DNA from: an uncultured Muribaculaceae bacterium
GTDB lineage: Bacteria > Bacteroidota > Bacteroidia > Bacteroidales > Muribaculaceae
Direction: 5' to 3'
Length of the DNA: 43,147 nt
NCBI GenBank assembly: GCA_947174275.1
Contig: CAMWIJ010000018.1
Coordinates: 1-43,147, forward strand
The translations under genes and the position numbers were made by a program. This document shows positions 1-8,955 of this stretch, piece after piece. The notes under the pieces are model-generated. The model did not search any database and was not told the origin of the DNA. It was given only the letters and a program-made list of their open reading frames with translations. Position 1 is the stretch's first letter, and each line of letters starts with the position of its first letter.

Positions 1-10
1 TCAACGCTCA

Positions 11-53
11 AAAAAAGAGACTGCGCCGTAAACTTGAATTACGACACAGCCTC
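11..53 (-). terminator. Intrinsic terminator of the type IX secretion operon
   Basis: Read on the minus strand, this is an imperfect 15-bp stem (GAGGCTGTGTCGTAA against TTACGGCGCAGTCTC, with G-U pairs) around a 7-nt loop, followed by a run of T. It lies just downstream of the gldN stop codon. The same 43 bp occur exactly, in inverted orientation, at 43060-43102. Confidence 0.8.
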
Positions 54-77
54 CTGTCTAAAGATTTGTTATGTGCG

Positions 78-1178
78 TTATTTGCGGCGTCGCACCGAGC
101 GAACGGCCGAGTTGCTTGTGTTGTTTTTGGGCTTGAGAGCTTTAGGCTCTTTCTTCTTGGGAGCTTTTCGCGCACGCGACGAGCGGGCCGATTTCGGAGC
201 TGCATCGCGGTCGGGTATGACGATTGAGTCGCCTGCGGCTGCTGCCTCGCGTGCCTCTCTTGCGGCTATCACCTCTTCGCGCGAGGGCACCCACAGTTTG
301 TCGCCGTATGTGTCAAGACGGTTCTGAATGCTGTCCTGAGCGCGTTTGAGATCGTCGGGGTCGGGATACATCTGCATCATCGACTGGTTGCGCAGGTTGC
401 GGGTCTTGTAAATGTCGCCGTCATACATGTTCATGGCGAAGAAATCGTCGAGAGTGTATTTGGGGAGATTGTTGTCGTCGTCGACAAAGATATATTGCTG
501 CGAAAGATAGGGGCGCAGGGCGTCCATCTTCACCCAGAACATCGGATATTTCATGGCATCGCCCCCGAAGTCGCCCGAACGGTGGAGCACCGGGCAGATA
601 GCCTCGACACGTGTGCGCATATTATTGGAGCGTGAGTCAAATTCCCAGCGTTCGAGGATATAATACGACAGCACCTCGTTGGTGGGCACGTCGACCTCTT
701 CGATGACATAGCGCGGATTTTTCTCAGTCGAGCCTTTGGCTGCCGTATGGTATATGTGGAAACGGTCGAGCATGTCGCCGACATTGAGTTTGTATTGATC
801 GGAAAATATCTCACGTCCGTCAAGATACTCGTAAGCCGCGATGCGGTTGTCGGCAAGCTGCTCCATGATGATGCGGAACAGGTTTTTGTCGCCGTCGATA
901 ATATCTTCCGGATAGTAGAGTGAGGCGTTTTTGGGCTTGCCGAGGTCGAGTTCGCGGTAGATTACGCGCATCCACTGCATGTCGGCATCGCTTTTGGGCG
1001 ACTCCTCATAAAATTTCTGCATGCGTTCCGTCACTCCCGGCTGCGCCTGCTCCTTGCGGTTGCGGTCAGCTCCACCGCGGCGCACTACCGAGCTCGACGA
1101 CGAGTCCTGTGCAATGGCGGCTGTGCCTGCTGCCAGAAGCACGGCTGCAACTGTGATATGTCTTTTAAATACGCTCAT
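78..1178 (-). CDS. gldN: Type IX secretion system ring protein GldN/PorN
   Basis: 366-aa periplasmic protein with a cleavable signal peptide (about residues 1-24, ending in AIAQ). In the family, GldN/PorN forms the periplasmic ring with the lipoprotein GldK/PorK and is needed for secretion through the SprA/Sov channel. The body (about 50-310) carries the family's typical short aromatic and acidic stretches (YREL.L, FWVKMD, LDDFFAMNMYDGDIY). The last 45 residues form a very basic, low-complexity Lys/Arg/Ala/Pro tail ending in VRRRK. The gene is the last of the porT-porP-gldK-gldL-gldM-gldN set, 26 bp after gldM, and is followed by a terminator. The assignment rests on both sequence character and operon position. 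Confidence 0.93.
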   Translation of the reverse strand: MSVFKRHITVAAVLLAAGTAAIAQDSSSSSVVRRGGADRNRKEQAQPGVTERMQKFYEESPKSDADMQWMRVIYRELDLGKPKNASLYYPEDIIDGDKNLFRIIMEQLADNRIAAYEYLDGREIFSDQYKLNVGDMLDRFHIYHTAAKGSTEKNPRYVIEEVDVPTNEVLSYYILERWEFDSRSNNMRTRVEAICPVLHRSGDFGGDAMKYPMFWVKMDALRPYLSQQYIFVDDDNNLPKYTLDDFFAMNMYDGDIYKTRNLRNQSMMQMYPDPDDLKRAQDSIQNRLDTYGDKLWVPSREEVIAAREAREAAAAGDSIVIPDRDAAPKSARSSRARKAPKKKEPKALKPKNNTSNSAVRSVRRRK

Positions 1179-1204
1179 TGTATAATGTTTCTTTTATATT
1201 CAGG

Positions 1205-2770
1205 TTAGTTGATGATTATCTCAAGCGGAGCAAGCTCGCGGGTGATGCCGTCGGGTCCGACTGCCTTCACTCGGGTCACATAGATGCGGTTGCCGCGTTT
1301 GAGACGCTGCAGCTGCGATTTCTGCCGCGATGAAAACTTGTTGCCTTCAGACACTTCGGGCAGTGCATTGCCCATGGAGTCGAATGTCACGGTCTCGAAG
1401 CTGAGCACGTTGAACGAGATGTTGAGCAGGTCGTCATCAATGGCGGCCTCAAGTCCGGGTGCCTGCATGAGCAGTGCCTTGGCTATGCCCCGGCCGCCTC
1501 CGCGGTAGCGCACCGTATTGCCTTCGGCGTCCTTGTATGAGATAAACGGAGTGGGGTCGGGCAGTTTGCGCACGCGGAATTCAGTGCGCGACACCTCGGT
1601 CTTTTTGCCGTTCATGTCGGCGGTGACTGTCACGGTGGCTGTTTCGCCCACTTTGCCGGGGTGTGCCACCCATGCGTCACCTCGGCGGGTGAGTGTGCCG
1701 TTGGTCATGGTGGCGCTCACTCCCGTATTGGCAACACCTGGCACGGAGATGCTTATCGGATTGTCGATACCGGCGTAGAGCACATTCATCATTGTGGCCG
1801 ACACGGTGGCGGTAGGCTCGATGACGGTGTAAGATGACGAGAAGTCATGGCGGGTGAAAGTGCCGTCGCCGTGGGGCACTTCGAGATATCCCTTGTAGTC
1901 GAAATTGCCTGCCGAGCCTGCGGTGACCTCATACAGCCCGTTCTCTCCGAGCCGTTTGCCGTTGATATAGATGTTGGGGCGTTGGGTGGTGTCGACTGCC
2001 GCGAGCACTATGTTGGCGTGGTATTTACCCCCGCGTATCACGTAGCGTGAGTCGGGTATCACAAACGCATTCAGCTCGTTGACGCGCACATCGCCGGCGT
2101 CGACATTGGCAAGAAGCGACTGCAGCGCCTCTCCTTCGGAGTATTTTATATCGTTCTGGAGCTTGGTGAGCAAAGCTATCGCGGCCACTACGGGCTGATT
2201 TTCAAATTTGTATTCCTCCCAGCTCATTTCTCCGATTTCTCCTTTACGCTGCACTGATGCGGTCGACAGAGCCTGCTCGATGCTCGCGCTCTTGACCGAG
2301 TCGGTCACAACCGATGTGATATAGCCGCGGTACGAGTCAATCTGTTCGCGCAGCGCAGCCCCGCGGCGGGTTGCGGGTTCAAGCATTATTAGCGCGGCGG
2401 CGTCAAGATCCTCGCGGTTTATGATGTTGTCGACATCACCTTCCGCACCGTCGGCCTTTTTCACAATCTGCTCCTTGAGCGAGTCGACCAGTTCATACAT
2501 TCGTGCTGTCTGGCTGCGCACCTCGACGGCTTTCTGATACCATGCCAGACCCTTTTCGGGGTTCTGTTGGCTGAATGCCTCGAGCGCCCCCATGATCGAG
2601 GCGTTGCGCTGCTCTATGTTGTCGTTGGTGCGTACCAATCCTTCCTTCACCTGCGTGAAGCCGTCAAGCACGTCGCTCGACACGTTGAGCGCAAGCATTG
2701 CCATCAGCACGATATACATGAGGTTTATCATCTTCTGGCGTGGCGATAGTCGATTGTTGGATGCTCCCAT
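1205..2770 (-). CDS. gldM: Type IX secretion system motor protein GldM/PorM
   Basis: 521-aa inner-membrane protein with one N-terminal transmembrane helix right after the hallmark RQKMINLMYIVLMAMLALNV segment (about 11-30), then a long periplasmic part made of several beta-rich domains. In the family, GldM dimers with GldL form a proton-driven rotary motor whose periplasmic arm contacts the GldK/GldN ring. The length matches the usual size of about 510-530 residues. The start is fixed by the short cytoplasmic N-terminus MGASNNRLSPRQKM, typical of GldM. It lies between gldL, with a gap of about 144 bp, and gldN. Confidence 0.96.
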   Translation of the reverse strand: MGASNNRLSPRQKMINLMYIVLMAMLALNVSSDVLDGFTQVKEGLVRTNDNIEQRNASIMGALEAFSQQNPEKGLAWYQKAVEVRSQTARMYELVDSLKEQIVKKADGAEGDVDNIINREDLDAAALIMLEPATRRGAALREQIDSYRGYITSVVTDSVKSASIEQALSTASVQRKGEIGEMSWEEYKFENQPVVAAIALLTKLQNDIKYSEGEALQSLLANVDAGDVRVNELNAFVIPDSRYVIRGGKYHANIVLAAVDTTQRPNIYINGKRLGENGLYEVTAGSAGNFDYKGYLEVPHGDGTFTRHDFSSSYTVIEPTATVSATMMNVLYAGIDNPISISVPGVANTGVSATMTNGTLTRRGDAWVAHPGKVGETATVTVTADMNGKKTEVSRTEFRVRKLPDPTPFISYKDAEGNTVRYRGGGRGIAKALLMQAPGLEAAIDDDLLNISFNVLSFETVTFDSMGNALPEVSEGNKFSSRQKSQLQRLKRGNRIYVTRVKAVGPDGITRELAPLEIIIN

Positions 2771-2914
2771 TGTTATATTTTACATTTCATAGGCGGCTGT
2801 CGTCCGCGGTGCGGAGTGTCGTGGCTGCCGTTTTGATATCTTTCGTTTTAGTATAAGTTGACTGATGGCTTGAGGGGTAGGGATGAGGCATGCGGCAAGT
2901 GCCGTCAGCCGCAG

Positions 2915-3916
2915 TTACACCTGCGCGCCGTTGGCCCCGGGCGCCGGAGTGTCGACCGATATCGGCTGGCGGTACATGTTGACGGTCATTGCTGTCAGCA
3001 TCTTCTCATACACGGCGTTGAGCTGGTGCATGTAGTGGGCCATACGCTCCGTCTCCTCCACGTAGCGTGCGCTCTGGCTTGAGCTCTTCTCATACATGTC
3101 GCGTATATCCTTGATTCCGCGGTTGACACGGTCGATTGAGTCAAGCTGCGACGATACGCTCTTGAGCTGTATTTCGTAGATGGTGTTCAGTCCGGTGAGG
3201 TTGCGGTTGAGATCCTGCATCTGTTCGACATATCCGCTTGAGCTGCGGGTTATGTTCTCGGAGTTCTCGGTGATGGCGCGGTAGCTGTCGAGAAGCACGT
3301 CCGACACCTCGTTGAGGGCTGCTGTCGTAGTGCGCAGATGCTCCATTTCCGAAGCAATGCTTGCCATCTGGTCGAGATATTTCTGTGTGGCGGTGGTGAG
3401 CTCGGCCATACGTGCGAGCTGATCGGAAGCTGCGGCCATCTTTGCGATGCTTTCCGACAGCGAGCGTGAATCTTCCTCCGTGAGATTTATATTGCCGGGA
3501 ATGCCTGCGGCGGCTTTAGCCTGCTCGGGGCTGACACTGCGTGCCGGCGCCTGTGCGGGTGCTCCGCCTCCGGTGACGATTACAGTTGTGCCTGAGCCTG
3601 AGCCCTGCGATAGCACTCCGGCCTCGTCATCGGCATTCTCGCCGTTGCGGCGGTCGGGATCAAGCGACGGGAACACTTCCTCCCAATGATATTCGCGTGG
3701 CGGACGGTCGAAGGCCGACAGCACGAACATCAGCACCTCTGTGCCCATGCCGAGCGACAGCAGGAAGTTGCCTCCGGGCAGGTGCAAAATCTTGAACAGT
3801 GCGCCCCAGATTACGATTGCCGCGCCTATCGAGTAGGCGAAGTTGAAGAAGCGTTGGCCTCCGTCGCTCTGCAGGAAGCGTGTTATGCGGTTTTTATATC
3901 TTTTTACTTTTCCCAT
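2915..3916 (-). CDS. gldL: Type IX secretion system motor protein GldL/PorL
   Basis: 333-aa membrane protein with two N-terminal transmembrane helices (about 22-45 and 50-69) joined by the conserved KILHLPGGNF turn. An acidic residue lies inside the second helix (E60 in GMGTEVLMF). It corresponds to the intramembrane glutamate proposed to carry protons in GldLM motors; this is established for the family and inferred here. The rest is a cytoplasmic domain with long predicted coiled-coil stretches (about 150-310) and a Pro/Ala/Gly-rich linker (about 105-135). Together with GldM it powers type IX secretion. It follows gldK by 84 bp and precedes gldM in the same direction. Confidence 0.95.
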   Translation of the reverse strand: MGKVKRYKNRITRFLQSDGGQRFFNFAYSIGAAIVIWGALFKILHLPGGNFLLSLGMGTEVLMFVLSAFDRPPREYHWEEVFPSLDPDRRNGENADDEAGVLSQGSGSGTTVIVTGGGAPAQAPARSVSPEQAKAAAGIPGNINLTEEDSRSLSESIAKMAAASDQLARMAELTTATQKYLDQMASIASEMEHLRTTTAALNEVSDVLLDSYRAITENSENITRSSSGYVEQMQDLNRNLTGLNTIYEIQLKSVSSQLDSIDRVNRGIKDIRDMYEKSSSQSARYVEETERMAHYMHQLNAVYEKMLTAMTVNMYRQPISVDTPAPGANGAQV

Positions 3917-4000
3917 CGCGGTCTATTTTCTTTTTTCTCGATTGTATATGGTTGATTTCATTGGGTCAGCCGTGGCGTGGCCGATGGCTGACCGAAAGCC

Positions 4001-5440
4001 TTATTTCAATTTGTTGCCTTTGGCAAATCCTATCTGCGAACGCACGCAGCGGAAGCCGATATATGAGCGCTGCTCATTCTGATATTCCCACATGCGTATG
4101 TCTGAACGGATATTGTGGGCCACATCTTTCCATGAGCCTCCGCGCACGATTTTGCGCTTCATCTTGTAGGGGTCTTCCTGAGCGGCGTCGTAACGATACT
4201 CCGGATTAAGGTCGTTGGTGAGTTTCGACACGCTTTCCGTATAGGCTGTCGATGTCCACTCGCTGACGTTACCGGCCATGTCGTAGAGTCCGAAATCATT
4301 GGGCGAATAAGTGCCGACGCGCGATGTTATCAGCTGTCCGTCCTTGACATAGTTTCCTTCGTTGGGCTTGAAGTTGGCGTAGAAACAGCCTTTGTCTTCG
4401 CTCAGCGGAAGGTCGCCTTCCCATGGATACATGTTCTCGTTGACTCCGGCGCGGGCGGCATATTCCCATTCGGCTTCTGTGGGCAGACGGTAGGGCTCCA
4501 CATAGACGCCCTCGCGTCCGAGTGCGCGCCGCAGGTAGTCGGTGCGCCAGTTGCAGAATGCGTTGGCCTGCTCCCAGCTCACTCCCACCACGGGATATTC
4601 GTTGTAGCCTCCGTGTGAGAAATACATGCGCACGTAAGGCTCGTTGTAGGCGTTGTCGAAGTCATTGATCCAAGCCGTGGTGTCGGGATATACATTTACT
4701 ATATATGTATTGACGAAATCGAAGTCGCCGGTCAGGCCGCGGGTGATGGTGCGGCGCACGATTTCACCCTCGTCGTCGATATATGCGGTGTCCTTTGAGA
4801 TGATGGGCACTGCCGTTGGCGTGGGCTTGTCGGTGTTATATTCGCGGCGACGCGGGTCAAGACGATGTTTGCGCTTGGCCGCTTCGGTGTGGTTGTAGGT
4901 CTCGTAACGGTAGTTGAGCTGCTCGGGGTCGAGTTCGCGCTGTCCGGTGATGGGATTTGTGCGATACACGCTCTCGATGGCGCGCTGCTCGTCTTCGTTG
5001 GCGTTGCGCCACGGTATGGGCTTGCTCCAGTTGAGGTGGGGCGTGATGGGGTTTCCTTCCTTGTCCTCCTCGATTTTGAATGCCTCGTTGCCGCCGTAGG
5101 CCGGGTCGGCGAGACGCTCCCTGATTATCGAGTCGCGTACCCAGAATACAAACTGTTTATACTTGGAGTTTGTGATTTCAGTCTCGTCCATCCAGAAGGC
5201 ATCTACCGAGATGCCGCGTGCCGACGCCGGAAGGTTCCATGCGCTGTCGGCCTTCTGTGCTCCCACTTCCATCGAGCCTCTCGACACAAGCACCATGCCG
5301 TAGGGTGTCGGTTCGGCCCACGACATGCCTCCTACGCCGGTGACTTCACCGCCGCTGGCATTGCGTGACCCTGTGGCACATGATGCTGCTGTAAGCATCG
5401 TGGCTGCTATCGGAAGGAGATAAAGAGATGTTCGTTTCAT
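4001..5440 (-). CDS. gldK: Type IX secretion lipoprotein GldK/PorK (FGE-sulfatase fold)
   Basis: 479-aa lipoprotein: signal peptide with lipobox ending TAASC, so the mature N-terminus is Cys21. The rest is a formylglycine-generating-enzyme/SUMF1-like domain, recognisable by YPVVGVSWEQANAFCNWR, RLPTEAEWEYAAR, YDMAGNVSEWTS, RGGSWKD and the C-terminal GFRCVRS. In the type IX system this fold is structural: GldK/PorK anchors the GldN ring to the outer membrane. An unusually long insertion (about 120-260) rich in charged residues lies between the start of the domain and the GVSW motif; GldK-type proteins normally have one. It begins 3 bp after the porP stop codon, so the two are surely cotranscribed. 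Confidence 0.94.
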   Translation of the reverse strand: MKRTSLYLLPIAATMLTAASCATGSRNASGGEVTGVGGMSWAEPTPYGMVLVSRGSMEVGAQKADSAWNLPASARGISVDAFWMDETEITNSKYKQFVFWVRDSIIRERLADPAYGGNEAFKIEEDKEGNPITPHLNWSKPIPWRNANEDEQRAIESVYRTNPITGQRELDPEQLNYRYETYNHTEAAKRKHRLDPRRREYNTDKPTPTAVPIISKDTAYIDDEGEIVRRTITRGLTGDFDFVNTYIVNVYPDTTAWINDFDNAYNEPYVRMYFSHGGYNEYPVVGVSWEQANAFCNWRTDYLRRALGREGVYVEPYRLPTEAEWEYAARAGVNENMYPWEGDLPLSEDKGCFYANFKPNEGNYVKDGQLITSRVGTYSPNDFGLYDMAGNVSEWTSTAYTESVSKLTNDLNPEYRYDAAQEDPYKMKRKIVRGGSWKDVAHNIRSDIRMWEYQNEQRSYIGFRCVRSQIGFAKGNKLK

Positions 5441-5443
5441 GTC

Positions 5444-6448
5444 TTAAAGTATGCGTATGCTCTTATGTTTATTCTTGTTCTTTTCCGAGAAATCCAGCTT
5501 GAGCGAGTAGCCCGCGAATATCTCGTGGCTGCCTGACGAGGCTTTGGCGATGGCCGAAGTGGCGTAATCGTAGGCATAACCCAGATAGAAGCCTTTTATC
5601 TCGGCGCCGAGACTTATTGTCACGGCATCGTTGTAGCGGTAGCCTATGCCTGCGGTGAGAAACTTGTTGTAACGCACTCTGGCTGTGGCCTCGCCGGTGG
5701 TGAAGGTGAAATCACTCTTGACCAGCACTGACGGCATCACTTCAAATAACGTATTTTTTATCTGAATATTGCATCCGGCCATAAAATATAGCGTCCGGCC
5801 TACCTGAAATTCGTAATTGTGCTCGAGCGAGCTGTCGCCTGTGTCTGATTTCAGGCTTATGACCGGCTGCGTGGCATGCGTCATCGAAAGGCCTCCCCAC
5901 CAGATGCCGCGCGTGTAATACACTCCGACTCCGATGTCGAAGGCGTTTCCGTTCAGGTCGTTCGTCGGTATTGCCTCGTCAGTGCCCTGATGATAGTTGT
6001 CATCGTCGGGGAGCACCACTTCCGAGCCTTTGAACGACTGGTTTATAAATCCGATCTGCACGCCGGCTGTCAGTTCTCCCTTGAAAAGTTTTATCTTGTA
6101 ACCTGCCTGCACGCCTGCGGTGAGGTTCTTGTAAAGACCCAGGCTCTCCTGCTGCATCAGCACTCCCACGCCTATCCGCTTCTTGAAAAGTTTGAGCGGC
6201 ATTTCTGCCGTGGCGGCAAACGATTTGGGCGCGTTGTCGATGCCCACCCACTGGAGGCGTGCGCCGCCGCGTATGTTGAGCAGATCGGATGTGCCTATGG
6301 CTGCCGGGTTATAGTAGTTCTTTATCTGGTAATACTGAGAGAATTGCGCGTCGCTCTGGGCATGGGCGCATATTCCGGCAAGCAGCATCGCCGGCACAAT
6401 AGCCAGTCGTAATAATAATGATAATATGTCGTTAACGCTTCGTGTCAT
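5444..6448 (-). CDS. porP: PorP/SprF family outer-membrane protein of the type IX system
   Basis: 334-aa predicted beta-barrel with an N-terminal signal peptide (ends near GICAHAQ) followed at once by DAQFSQYYQIKNYYNPAAIG, the diagnostic start of PorP/SprF proteins. Alternating aromatic/polar strands run to the C-terminus (GYAYDYATS, HEIFAGYSLKLDF). Family members sit in the outer membrane beside the GldK/GldN ring or assist export and anchoring of particular substrates. Its position directly before gldK, as in Porphyromonas porPKLMN, favours the core PorP role over a substrate-specific SprF paralogue. The start codon overlaps the end of the upstream porT-like gene by 4 bp. Confidence 0.92.
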   Translation of the reverse strand: MTRSVNDILSLLLRLAIVPAMLLAGICAHAQSDAQFSQYYQIKNYYNPAAIGTSDLLNIRGGARLQWVGIDNAPKSFAATAEMPLKLFKKRIGVGVLMQQESLGLYKNLTAGVQAGYKIKLFKGELTAGVQIGFINQSFKGSEVVLPDDDNYHQGTDEAIPTNDLNGNAFDIGVGVYYTRGIWWGGLSMTHATQPVISLKSDTGDSSLEHNYEFQVGRTLYFMAGCNIQIKNTLFEVMPSVLVKSDFTFTTGEATARVRYNKFLTAGIGYRYNDAVTISLGAEIKGFYLGYAYDYATSAIAKASSGSHEIFAGYSLKLDFSEKNKNKHKSIRIL

Positions 6449-7176
6449 TCGAAATAAAAACTGAAAACAACCATCGAGGATGTCGCTTTCTTTAGCGATT
6501 GGGTAAACTTCTGTTTGGCCGGGTCATCGGTAAGGTCGGGGCGCTTGTGGTCGACGACATCGACAAGACCGAAGCAGAATTTCACCTCGGGTATAAGTTT
6601 GAAATAGGGGAGATAGAGATCGCAGCCAAATCCGCATGTAAGATAAAAGTCGCTGCTGTTCAGTTTGATATATTCCCCGTTTTTGCGTGTCAGGTTGACG
6701 GCGGGCATTATGCCGGCAGTGACATACGGACGCAGATTGCGCAGGCGCAATGCCGAAAATTTCAAATCTACCGGAAATGCCAGATAGGCTGATTTGAGAC
6801 TCTGCTTGAGCTCTTCGCCGGTGTTGGCCTCCCTGAAACGTAAATCGCGGTTGCCGAAATATAGTCCCGGAGTGAAACGCACGTTGAAATAGTCGTTCAG
6901 CCGCAGGTCAAAAAGACCGTTGACATTAAATCCGGGCTGAAACGAGGGCTGCTCGATAAACCATGACTCCCCCTCCGGAGTGATAAATCCGTTGTGGGTG
7001 AACCGCAGATCCTGAGTGTGCAATCCTACCGAAAACCCAAGATGCCAGCGGCGCATGTCGGCATACGGGCGGTTGAGCAGTTTGTCGTTCAGATGTTGCG
7101 CGCAGGCTTCACCGCTCCCCGATATGACGGCGATTATGGCGGCTAAAGCGAGCAGTATGTGGTTGACGCGTTTCAT
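6445..7176 (-). CDS. porT: PorT-like outer-membrane beta-barrel protein
   Basis: 243-aa protein with a signal peptide (ends about SGEACAQ) and an eight-stranded-type barrel pattern: GFSVGLHTQDLRF, FNVRFTPGLYFGNRDLRF, YVTAGIMPAVNLTRK, YLTCGFGCDLYLPYFKLIPEVKFCFGL and a C-terminal aromatic strand VVFSFYFE. These features fit the PorT/SprT family, required for type IX secretion in Porphyromonas. It is the first gene of the minus-strand secretion operon and overlaps porP by 4 bp. In Porphyromonas, porT lies apart from porPKLMN, so linkage here supports a common function. A generic outer-membrane barrel protein is the alternative. Confidence 0.8.
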   Translation of the reverse strand: MKRVNHILLALAAIIAVISGSGEACAQHLNDKLLNRPYADMRRWHLGFSVGLHTQDLRFTHNGFITPEGESWFIEQPSFQPGFNVNGLFDLRLNDYFNVRFTPGLYFGNRDLRFREANTGEELKQSLKSAYLAFPVDLKFSALRLRNLRPYVTAGIMPAVNLTRKNGEYIKLNSSDFYLTCGFGCDLYLPYFKLIPEVKFCFGLVDVVDHKRPDLTDDPAKQKFTQSLKKATSSMVVFSFYFE

Positions 7177-7229
7177 ATCCTATTTAACGAGATGTTTCCG
7201 TTTTTATTGTTTTTTTGTCATATTTTCCG

Positions 7230-7237
7230 TATTTTTG
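7230..7237 (+). promoter_or_regulatory. Candidate -7 element for the lipid kinase gene
   Basis: TATTTTTG matches the Bacteroidetes -7 consensus TAnnTTTG, 42 bp upstream of the kinase start. It lies in a T-rich stretch; no clear -33 TTTG at ideal spacing is seen. Confidence 0.45.
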
Positions 7238-7279
7238 TGGAGTGTAAGTATATGTAATAAATTTTGGCAGTTTCTTACT

Positions 7280-8224
7280 ATGGCTCAGGCAATGCTCATA
7301 ATAAACCCGATATCGGGTACGGCAAAAAAGACAGGGCTCGACATTAAGGTCGAAAAAGCCATGTCTAAAGCCGGCTACGACCTCGATGTCCGCTTCACGA
7401 CTTGTCGTGGCGACGCCACGCGTCTCGCATCAGAAGCTGTCGACAAAGGCTACGATGTGGTGCTGGCTGCCGGTGGTGACGGCACTGTCAACGAGACAGC
7501 ACAGGCTCTATGCGGCTCTGAAATCACCTTCGGAATAATACCGTCCGGCTCGGGAAACGGGCTCGCGCGTCATATCGGCATCCCTGTCAGCGTCGACGCC
7601 GCCCTCGATGTCGTGGCGCGGGGCATAGTGGCCAAATGCGACTACGGCACTGTCAACAACCTCCCGTTTTTCTGCACATTCGGCGTCGGTTTCGATGCCG
7701 CGGTGTCACACAGCTTCGCCAAACAGAGCCGCAGGGGCCTCTTCACCTACCTTAAAAGCGCTCTCACACAATATCTCCGCTATCAGCCTGACACTTATAC
7801 AATCTCAGCCAACGGCAAAATTTTGACAGAACGAGCCTTCGTGGTGGCCTGCTGCAACGCGTCGCAATACGGCAACAACGCCTATATCGCGCCCAAGGCA
7901 TCGATTACCGACGGTCTCCTCGACATAATAATCATACATCAGGGCTCGCCGATTGACACCGCCATGGTAGGCATGGACCTTTTCACCGGCTACATCGACT
8001 CAAACACACTGATACATTCGCTCCGAGCTCCGGCTGCAGTAATCTATCGCCCGAACGAGGGTCCCGCGCATATTGACGGCGAACCGATGATTCTTGACGA
8101 CATAATGGATATCAAATGTCATCGCCAGGGTCTCAACATCTTTATCCCCGGCGACAAAGAGCCGTTCCGCCCGCTCGTGACCCCCGTCCGCTCGCTCTGG
8201 CGCAGCATCTTCTCGCTCCGCTGA
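7280..8224 (+). CDS. Diacylglycerol kinase-family lipid kinase
   Basis: 314-aa cytosolic enzyme of the DAGK catalytic (YegS/DgkB) family, which phosphorylates a lipid alcohol such as diacylglycerol with ATP. Seen: the nucleotide-binding GGDGTVNE motif (residues 65-72), the PSGSGNGLARH loop (88-98), and the C-terminal half with HIDGEPM near the end, as in this fold. The ATG at 7280 is chosen because the family begins with an AMLIINPISG-type strand right after it. The open frame extends 264 bp further upstream, but that part overlaps the porT coding start and looks non-coding. The gene is convergent with the ABC importer, with only 14 bp between stops. The physiological substrate is not evident from sequence. 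Confidence 0.9.
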   Translation: MAQAMLIINPISGTAKKTGLDIKVEKAMSKAGYDLDVRFTTCRGDATRLASEAVDKGYDVVLAAGGDGTVNETAQALCGSEITFGIIPSGSGNGLARHIGIPVSVDAALDVVARGIVAKCDYGTVNNLPFFCTFGVGFDAAVSHSFAKQSRRGLFTYLKSALTQYLRYQPDTYTISANGKILTERAFVVACCNASQYGNNAYIAPKASITDGLLDIIIIHQGSPIDTAMVGMDLFTGYIDSNTLIHSLRAPAAVIYRPNEGPAHIDGEPMILDDIMDIKCHRQGLNIFIPGDKEPFRPLVTPVRSLWRSIFSLR

Positions 8225-8238
8225 AAGCACCCTCTTTT

Positions 8239-8955
8239 TCATAATCGGCCGATGCCGAAACACTCCGCCACCGTTTGCCGTGTGCTTTGCTCCGACGCCG
8301 GAAGTAATTTCAGTTCCGGAGTGTCAATCAGCGCGATATTGTCGGCGCAGGCAAGCGCTATGTCAAGTTCGTGGGTCGACAGCAGTATTGTTTTCCCTTG
8401 CTCGTGAGCAAGTTTGCCAAGCAGTTCCATGAGTTGGTAGCGGTTTGGCAGATCAAGAAATGAAGTCGGCTCGTCAAGCAGTATATTGGGCGTGTCCTGA
8501 GCGAGAGCACGTGCTATCATGACGCGCTGACACTCGCCGTCGCTCATGGTGTCGAGACTGCGAGAACTGTATTCGCTCATACCGACAGTGGCGAGAGCCC
8601 CCTCGACAATATTGTTGTCATGGTCGCTTAGTCGTCCGGCCCAGTCAGTGTAGGGCGCACGTCCGAGTCCCACAAGATCGCGGCATCTCATATTGGCAAT
8701 CCTTACCCTCTGCGTGTTGACAAAAGCAATCGACCTTGCCCGCTCGGCCGCCGATGAAAACCGTGTCTTGCCGTCAACGACAATATCGCCCGACGTGATT
8801 TTGCCGAGCCCTGCTATCGCACGCAGCAACGTCGACTTTCCCGAACCGTTACGGCCTGTCAGGGCTGTCAGCGTCGAAGGCGCAAACAGCGCGTCGGCAT
8901 TCTTCACGAGCTCACGGCTGCCATATCCCGTGCTTACATTCCTTAGTTCTATCAT
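8239..8955 (-). CDS. ABC importer ATPase, FecE/BtuD type (iron chelate or corrinoid)
   Basis: 238-aa ABC ATPase. Walker A GRNGSGKS (34-41), signature MSDGECQ (137-143, SDGEC instead of the common LSGGQ), Walker B NILLDEP (157-163) and switch His195 (STHELD) are all present. The start at 8955 is set by MIELRNV and by the 4-bp ATGA overlap with the permease stop at 8952; the open frame continues upstream inside the permease gene and is not used. With the FecCD-type permease and binding lipoprotein upstream it forms a complete type II importer for ferric siderophore, haem or vitamin B12. The substrate cannot be decided from the sequence, and no TonB-dependent receptor lies nearby. Confidence 0.93.
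   Translation of the reverse strand: MIELRNVSTGYGSRELVKNADALFAPSTLTALTGRNGSGKSTLLRAIAGLGKITSGDIVVDGKTRFSSAAERARSIAFVNTQRVRIANMRCRDLVGLGRAPYTDWAGRLSDHDNNIVEGALATVGMSEYSSRSLDTMSDGECQRVMIARALAQDTPNILLDEPTSFLDLPNRYQLMELLGKLAHEQGKTILLSTHELDIALACADNIALIDTPELKLLPASEQSTRQTVAECFGIGRL

Noticed and set aside
2771-2914. Separate small gene or internal promoter in the 144-bp gldL-gldM gap
   Set aside because: No credible coding frame and no TAnnTTTG box with good spacing on the minus strand; it is treated as spacer.
7016-7279. N-terminal extension of the lipid kinase open frame
   Set aside because: It overlaps the porT start, lacks family similarity, and a promoter-like box lies inside it.
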